A DNA stretch of 64,000 bases. Origin: an uncultured Clostridium sp. (lineage in GTDB: Bacteria; Bacillota; Clostridia; TANB77; CAG-508). Location of the stretch: assembly GCA_945865665.1 (NCBI GenBank), contig CAMBEE010000006.1, forward strand, positions 1-64,000, given 5' to 3'. Positions 59,325 to 64,000 of this stretch are shown piece after piece. Both the position numbers and the translations under genes were made by a program. The stretch's first letter is position 1; each line of letters begins with the position of its first letter. A model generated the notes under the pieces. That model saw only the letters and a program-made list of their open reading frames with translations, made no database searches and was not told where the DNA came from.

Positions 59325-59633
59325 ATGAGAATTAAAAAAGGAGATACTGTTCAAATCTTATCAGGAAATGATAAAGGAAAAACAGGAGAAGTACTAGAAG
59401 TAATACCAAAAGCTGACAAAATCGTTGTTAAAGGTGCTAACATCAGAAAAAAACATGTTAAACCAAGAAAACAAGGAGAAGAAGGCGGAATAATATCAGT
59501 TGAAGTTGCTATACCAAGCTCAAAAGCAAATGTAGTATGCCCTAAATGTGGAAAAACTACAAAAGTTGGATATAGCGAAGAAAAAGGTGTAAAAGTTCGT
59601 GTTTGTAAAAAATGCGGTGCAAAATTAAAATAA
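59325..59633 (+). CDS. rplX: 50S ribosomal protein L24
   Basis: MRIKKGDTVQILSGNDKGKTGEVLEVIPKADKIVVKGANIRKKHVKP. Confidence 0.98.
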   Translation: MRIKKGDTVQILSGNDKGKTGEVLEVIPKADKIVVKGANIRKKHVKPRKQGEEGGIISVEVAIPSSKANVVCPKCGKTTKVGYSEEKGVKVRVCKKCGAKLK

Positions 59634-59661
59634 TAGTGAGTGAAAGGAGGACTAACACATA

Positions 59662-60201
59662 ATGGAAAAATTAAGAGAACAATATGAAAAAGAAGTAGTT
59701 CCAGCATTAATGAAAAAATTCAATTATAAATCAGTTATGCAAGTTCCAAAACTTGATAAAATAGTTATAAACATAGGTTTAGGAGATACAAAAGAAAATC
59801 CTAAATCATTAGAAAACGCAATGAACGATTTAAGCATTATTACAGGTCAAAAACCAGTAATAACAAAAGCTAGAAAATCAATTGCTGCATTCAAATTAAG
59901 AGAAGGTGCAAACATAGGATGTAAAGTAACATTAAGATCAGACAAAATGTATGATTTTGCTTACAAACTATTCAATGTAGCGCTTCCTAGAGTTAGAGAT
60001 TTTAGAGGAGTTTCAGGAAATTCATTTGATGGAAGAGGAAACTACTCAATGGGTATAAAAGAACAATTAATATTCCCAGAAATCGAATATGATAAAGTAG
60101 ACAAATTAAGAGGTATGGATATTATATTCGTAACAACAGCTAATTCAGACGAAGAAGCAAAAGAATTATTAAAATTAATGGGAATGCCTTTTAAAAACTA
60201 G
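59662..60201 (+). CDS. rplE: 50S ribosomal protein L5
   Basis: [73 protein letters not shown]. Confidence 0.98.
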   Translation: MEKLREQYEKEVVPALMKKFNYKSVMQVPKLDKIVINIGLGDTKENPKSLENAMNDLSIITGQKPVITKARKSIAAFKLREGANIGCKVTLRSDKMYDFAYKLFNVALPRVRDFRGVSGNSFDGRGNYSMGIKEQLIFPEIEYDKVDKLRGMDIIFVTTANSDEEAKELLKLMGMPFKN

Positions 60202-60224
60202 TCAAAAGGAGGAAATAAAAAACT

Positions 60225-60410
60225 ATGGCTAAAAAATCAATGAAAATAAAACAAGCAAGACCACAAAAATACAGCACAAGAGAATATAATAGATGTAAAT
60301 TATGTGGTAGACCACATGCATATATCAGAAAATATGGTATTTGCCGTGTTTGCTTTAGAGAATTAGCACATAAAGGTGAGATACCAGGGGTTAAGAAAGC
60401 TAGCTGGTAA
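60225..60410 (+). CDS. rpsN: 30S ribosomal protein S14, zinc-binding type
   Basis: [38 protein letters not shown] (CxxC...CxxC). Confidence 0.98.
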   Translation: MAKKSMKIKQARPQKYSTREYNRCKLCGRPHAYIRKYGICRVCFRELAHKGEIPGVKKASW

Positions 60411-60535
60411 AAATCGATTAAAAGCAGCAATCTGCACATTTTTAACATTTATTACAAACCTCGGCATACAAACGTATAGCCTCGTCTTGTAATAAATATC
60501 AAAAATGCACATCTTACTACTTTAAATCAATTTTT
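60409..60535 (+). repeat. Long hairpin H2 in the rpsN-rpsH spacer
   Basis: aaaaatcgattaaaagcagcaatctgcacattttta...aaaaatgcacatcttactactttaaatcaattttt; inner half nearly identical to H1. Confidence 0.85.
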
Positions 60536-60586
60536 AGAGATATAAATACACAATAAATACTTTATAAAGAAAAGGAGGAAAAAGAG

Positions 60587-60985
60587 TTGAATACTACAGA
60601 TCCAATCGCAGATATGTTAACAAGAATCAGAAATGCAAATACATCAAAACATAAAACAGTAGATATACCTGCATCAAAAATGAAAACAGGAATAGCTGAA
60701 ATATTATTCAAAGAAGGATATATTAAAGCTTACGAAGAAATAAAAGATGAAAATCAAGGAATCATCAGAGTTACTCTAAAATATGATGAAAAAGGAAATA
60801 GAGTAATTGATGGATTAAGAAGAATCAGTAAACCAGGATTAAGAGTTTATGCTTCTAAAGAAGAATTACCTAAAGTATTAAACGGTTTAGGTATAGCTAT
60901 AATCTCTACATCTCAAGGTTTAAAAACAGATAAAGAAGCAAGACAATTAGGAGTAGGTGGAGAAGTACTAGCATATGTATGGTAA
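60587..60985 (+). CDS. rpsH: 30S ribosomal protein S8 (TTG start)
   Basis: [42 protein letters not shown]. Confidence 0.98.
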   Translation: MNTTDPIADMLTRIRNANTSKHKTVDIPASKMKTGIAEILFKEGYIKAYEEIKDENQGIIRVTLKYDEKGNRVIDGLRRISKPGLRVYASKEELPKVLNGLGIAIISTSQGLKTDKEARQLGVGGEVLAYVW

Positions 60986-61043
60986 TATCCATTAAAAAGG
61001 CGAAAGCTATATGACATAATTCAAAAATAAGGAGGAAAAGAAA

Positions 61044-61580
61044 ATGTCAAGAATAGGAAATAAACCTATAACAGTACCTGATGGTGTAGAAGTAAAAATA
61101 GACGGACACAAAATTACTGTAAAAGGACCAAAAGGAACTTTAGAAAGAGAAATACATAGAAATATTTCTTTAGAAATGAATGATAATGTTATTAAAGTAA
61201 CAAGAAAAAATGATGAACCAGCTAACAGAAGTTTACATGGTTTAACAAGAACTTTAATCAATAACATGATAATTGGTGTAACACATGAATACACTAAAGA
61301 ATTACAAATCAATGGTGTTGGTTACAGAGTTGCAAAACAAGGAACAGGAATAAACATGACTTTAGGATATTCTCATCCAGTAATTATGGAAGCTCCAGAA
61401 GGAATTGCTTTTGATGTTCCAAATGCAAATACAATTATCGTTAGAGGTATTGATAAAGAATTAGTAGGTCAAACAGCAGCTGTTGTAAGATCTAAGAGAC
61501 CACCAGAAGTATATAGAGGTAAAGGTATCAAATATGCTGATGAAGTTATTAGACGTAAAGAGGGTAAAACTGGTAAATAA
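61044..61580 (+). CDS. rplF: 50S ribosomal protein L6
   Basis: MSRIGNKPITVPDGVEVKIDGHKITVKGPKGTLEREIH; RPPEVYRGKGIKYADEVIRRKEGKTGK. Confidence 0.98.
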   Translation: MSRIGNKPITVPDGVEVKIDGHKITVKGPKGTLEREIHRNISLEMNDNVIKVTRKNDEPANRSLHGLTRTLINNMIIGVTHEYTKELQINGVGYRVAKQGTGINMTLGYSHPVIMEAPEGIAFDVPNANTIIVRGIDKELVGQTAAVVRSKRPPEVYRGKGIKYADEVIRRKEGKTGK

Positions 61581-61706
61581 ATTCAAATGAAAATCAGCAT
61601 CTTGCACATTTTTATTTCATTAATCAGACTTCGACGTACAGACGTACGACTTCAGCCTGCTTAATTTATAAAAATGCACAATATACTAATTTTGATTTGA
61701 ATTAAA
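61577..61706 (+). repeat. Long hairpin H3 in the rplF-rplR spacer
   Basis: aaattcaaatgaaaatcagcatcttgcacattttta...cgtacagacgtacg...aaaaatgcacaatatactaattttgatttgaatt; same tgcacattttta arms as H1/H2, different inner stem. Confidence 0.82.
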
Positions 61707-61779
61707 ATAATAAACCAAAAAATCTAAAACGAAACAAAGCATATTAATTGTATAATTACTACGTAGCTAAAATAGTTTG

Positions 61780-61850
61780 AGTTGGCAGGCAAAATTTTGA
61801 AAAAATTTTGAATGACGATGACCGGAGCAGAGCGTAGGGAAAGGGAGAAT
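61780..61850 (+). repeat. AT-hairpin + GA-rich tail unit in the rplF-rplR spacer, related to 58362-58490
   Basis: gttggcaggcaaaattttgaaaaaattttgaatgacgatgaccggagcagagcgtagggaaagggag versus gttggcagacaaaaattttgaaaaaatttttgaatgacgatgaacgagctgagcgagag. Confidence 0.65.
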
Positions 61851-61854
61851 AAAA

Positions 61855-62214
61855 ATGGTTAAGAAAACAGATAGAAAAATGGAAAGAACAAGAAGACATT
61901 TAAGAGTTAGAACAAAAGTATCTGGAACAAGTGAAAGACCAAGACTATGTGTATATAGAAGTAACGCAAACTTATATGTACAAATCATAGATGATGTTGC
62001 AGGAAACACATTAGTTAGTTGTTCAACATTAGATAAAGATATAAAAACAAAACATGCTAATAAAGAAGCTGCTAAAGAAGTTGGAGCAATGATAGCTAAA
62101 AAAGCATTAGAAAAAAATATTGATACAGTAGTTTTTGATCGTGGTGGATACATTTATCACGGTGTAGTAAAAGAATTAGCAGAAGCTGCTAGAGAAGGCG
62201 GATTAAAATTCTAG
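61855..62214 (+). CDS. rplR: 50S ribosomal protein L18
   Basis: [37 protein letters not shown]. Confidence 0.98.
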   Translation: MVKKTDRKMERTRRHLRVRTKVSGTSERPRLCVYRSNANLYVQIIDDVAGNTLVSCSTLDKDIKTKHANKEAAKEVGAMIAKKALEKNIDTVVFDRGGYIYHGVVKELAEAAREGGLKF

Positions 62215-62240
62215 AATAAAAAGAGGAGGAATAAAAACCA

Positions 62241-62726
62241 ATGGAAGAAAAAAGCGAATTAAAAGAAAAAGTTGTTGCCATAAACAGAGTTGCAAAAGTT
62301 GTTAAAGGTGGTAGAACTTTTAGATTTAGTGCGGTAGTTGTAGTTGGTGATGAAAACGGACATATTGGTGTTGGAAACGGTAAAGCAGCCGAAGTTCCAG
62401 ACGCAATCAAAAAAGCTATGCAAGAAGCTAAGAAAAACTTAGTTGAAGTACCAATCGTCGATACAACAGTTCCACATGAATTTGTTGGAAAATTCGGTAG
62501 TGCTAAAGTTTTATTAAAACCAGCTGCTGTTGGTACTGGATTAATAGCTGGAGGTAGCGTTAGACCAGTATTAGAGCTTGCAGGATATAAAAACATAAGA
62601 ACAAAAGTTATTGGAACAAACAATCCAAGAAACGTTGTTTATGCTACAATCGAAGGATTAAAAGCTATGCAAACAGCTGAACAAGTAGCTAAAAAAAGAG
62701 GTAAAAAAGTAGAAGAAATTTTATAG
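62241..62726 (+). CDS. rpsE: 30S ribosomal protein S5
   Basis: [53 protein letters not shown]. Confidence 0.98.
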   Translation: MEEKSELKEKVVAINRVAKVVKGGRTFRFSAVVVVGDENGHIGVGNGKAAEVPDAIKKAMQEAKKNLVEVPIVDTTVPHEFVGKFGSAKVLLKPAAVGTGLIAGGSVRPVLELAGYKNIRTKVIGTNNPRNVVYATIEGLKAMQTAEQVAKKRGKKVEEIL

Positions 62727-62840
62727 TAAAATACGAAATTTAGTAAAGGGAAAACACATTAACATGGGGCAAGATATAAAGTTCGTATAGTCCTGTGGGA
62801 AAATGTACCCTGTTAAAGAAAGAGGAGGTGCAAGCGCAAA

Positions 62841-63275
62841 ATGAAGTTAGGAGAATTAAAACCAGCTGAAGAAAGAGTTTCAAGAAGAAGAGTAGGACGT
62901 GGAATTGGTTCTGGACTTGGAAAAACATCAGGAAGAGGACATAAAGGACAAAAAGCAAGATCAGGCGGCGGAGTAAGAAGAGGATTCGAAGGTGGTCAAA
63001 CACCATTATATAGAAGATTACCAAAAAGAGGATTCAACAATATTCACGCTAAAAATTACACAGAAGTAACATTAAAAATGTTAAACAAATCAACAGTTAC
63101 TGATGTAACAGCAGAAACATTATTAGCTGATGGAATAATCGGAAAAGTAAATGATGGAATCGTAGTATTGGCAACAGGAAAATTAGAGAAAAAATTAAAT
63201 GTTAAAGCTACAAGATTTACTGCAAAAGCAAAAGAAGAAATTGAAGCTTTAGGCGGAAAGGCTGAGGTGATTTAA
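62841..63275 (+). CDS. rplO: 50S ribosomal protein L15
   Basis: [65 protein letters not shown]. Confidence 0.98.
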   Translation: MKLGELKPAEERVSRRRVGRGIGSGLGKTSGRGHKGQKARSGGGVRRGFEGGQTPLYRRLPKRGFNNIHAKNYTEVTLKMLNKSTVTDVTAETLLADGIIGKVNDGIVVLATGKLEKKLNVKATRFTAKAKEEIEALGGKAEVI

Positions 63276-64000
63276 TTGTTTAAAACAATCAAAAATGCAT
63301 TTAAGACACCTGACGTAAGAAAGAGAATATTATATACATTACTATTAATAGTAATATTTAGACTAGGATGTTATATTACAGTACCAGGAGTAAACAGTAT
63401 AACATTAAATGAAGCAATGAGCTCAAATAATGGAGTTGCAGGATTAATAGATATGATTTCCGGAGGAGCTTTTTCAAGATTCTCAGTATTTGCAATGTCA
63501 ATTAGTCCATACATTACAGCTTCAATTGTAATACAATTATTAGGTATGATAATACCATCTTTAGAGAGATTAACTAAAGAAGGCGGAGAAGAAGGAAGAA
63601 AGAAAATTAACAGATACACAAAAATATTAACATTAGTTTTAGCTTTAATAGAAGCTATAGGTGTATTTGTTTCTTACAAATCTTCTGGAATATTTATAAA
63701 CACAAACTTCTCTACAGCAGCTTTAGTAGTAATATCTCTAGTAGCAGGAACATCAATATTAATGTGGCTAGGAGATGAAATTACAAACAAAGGAATTGGA
63801 AATGGAATTTCAATGATAATATTCATTGGTATCATTTCAGGATTACCAAGTTTTGTAACAACATTATGGAATTTAATGTTCACAAGTAATGGATTTAGTA
63901 CAACAGGATTATTGATGGCAATAGGAATGTTAATTGGTGCTATAATCTTAGTAGCAGGAGTTGTATTTATACAACAAGCCGAAAGAAGAGTACCAGTACA
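63276..64000 (+). CDS. secY: Preprotein translocase subunit SecY (TTG start, truncated by window end)
   Basis: MFKTIKNAFKTPDVRKRILYTLLLIVIFRLGCYITVPGVN; MSISPYITASIVIQLLGMIIPSLERLTKEGGEEGRKKINRYTK. Confidence 0.95.
   Translation, partial: MFKTIKNAFKTPDVRKRILYTLLLIVIFRLGCYITVPGVNSITLNEAMSSNNGVAGLIDMISGGAFSRFSVFAMSISPYITASIVIQLLGMIIPSLERLTKEGGEEGRKKINRYTKILTLVLALIEAIGVFVSYKSSGIFINTNFSTAALVVISLVAGTSILMWLGDEITNKGIGNGISMIIFIGIISGLPSFVTTLWNLMFTSNGFSTTGLLMAIGMLIGAIILVAGVVFIQQAERRVPV

Noticed and set aside
58752-61706. H1-H3 hairpins as Rho-independent terminators
   Set aside because: They lie inside a contiguous essential operon, lack a clean 3' T-tract, and are much longer than intrinsic terminators.

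Overview
This is a 64 kb window from a low-GC, spore-forming Clostridia-type Firmicute chromosome. Support for that: GerABC, YqfC/YqfD, BofA, PdaA, a complete S10-spc ribosomal-protein operon and a glmS ribozyme. Most of the window is housekeeping. The accessory part is about 5.2-10.1 kb: modular pilin-like surface proteins, a pilin remnant, two Rpn/PD-(D/E)XK relics and a frameshifted membrane-protein gene. The strongest unexplained signal is a family of non-coding elements of about 465-473 bp. Three copies are complete (13706-14178, 44825-45295, 52045-52508), one copy is truncated by the window start (1-126), and there is a possible core-arm relic near 1.5 kb. The complete copies are near-complete palindromes with GTTACAATTCACAG-type termini. 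Each is flanked by its own perfect 8-bp direct repeat (ACAATTTT, CAAAATAA, GGCAGTTT). Stem positions that differ between copies are largely matched on the opposite arm of the same copy. I read this as a MITE-like giant-hairpin element. The 52 kb copy appears to have inserted into the loop of the ldh terminator. A second unexplained signal is three long, mutually related hairpins in spacers of the spc operon, plus related AT-hairpin/GA-rich units. Other points: an AgrBD/AgrCA locus with a previously uncalled AgrD and a predicted enlarged autoinducer ring; an orphan VirD4/TraG-like ATPase; an unknown small ORF between rplW and rplB; no rpmD in the spc operon; and several small proteins missed by a 60-aa cutoff. 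No tRNA, rRNA or CRISPR was recognised.
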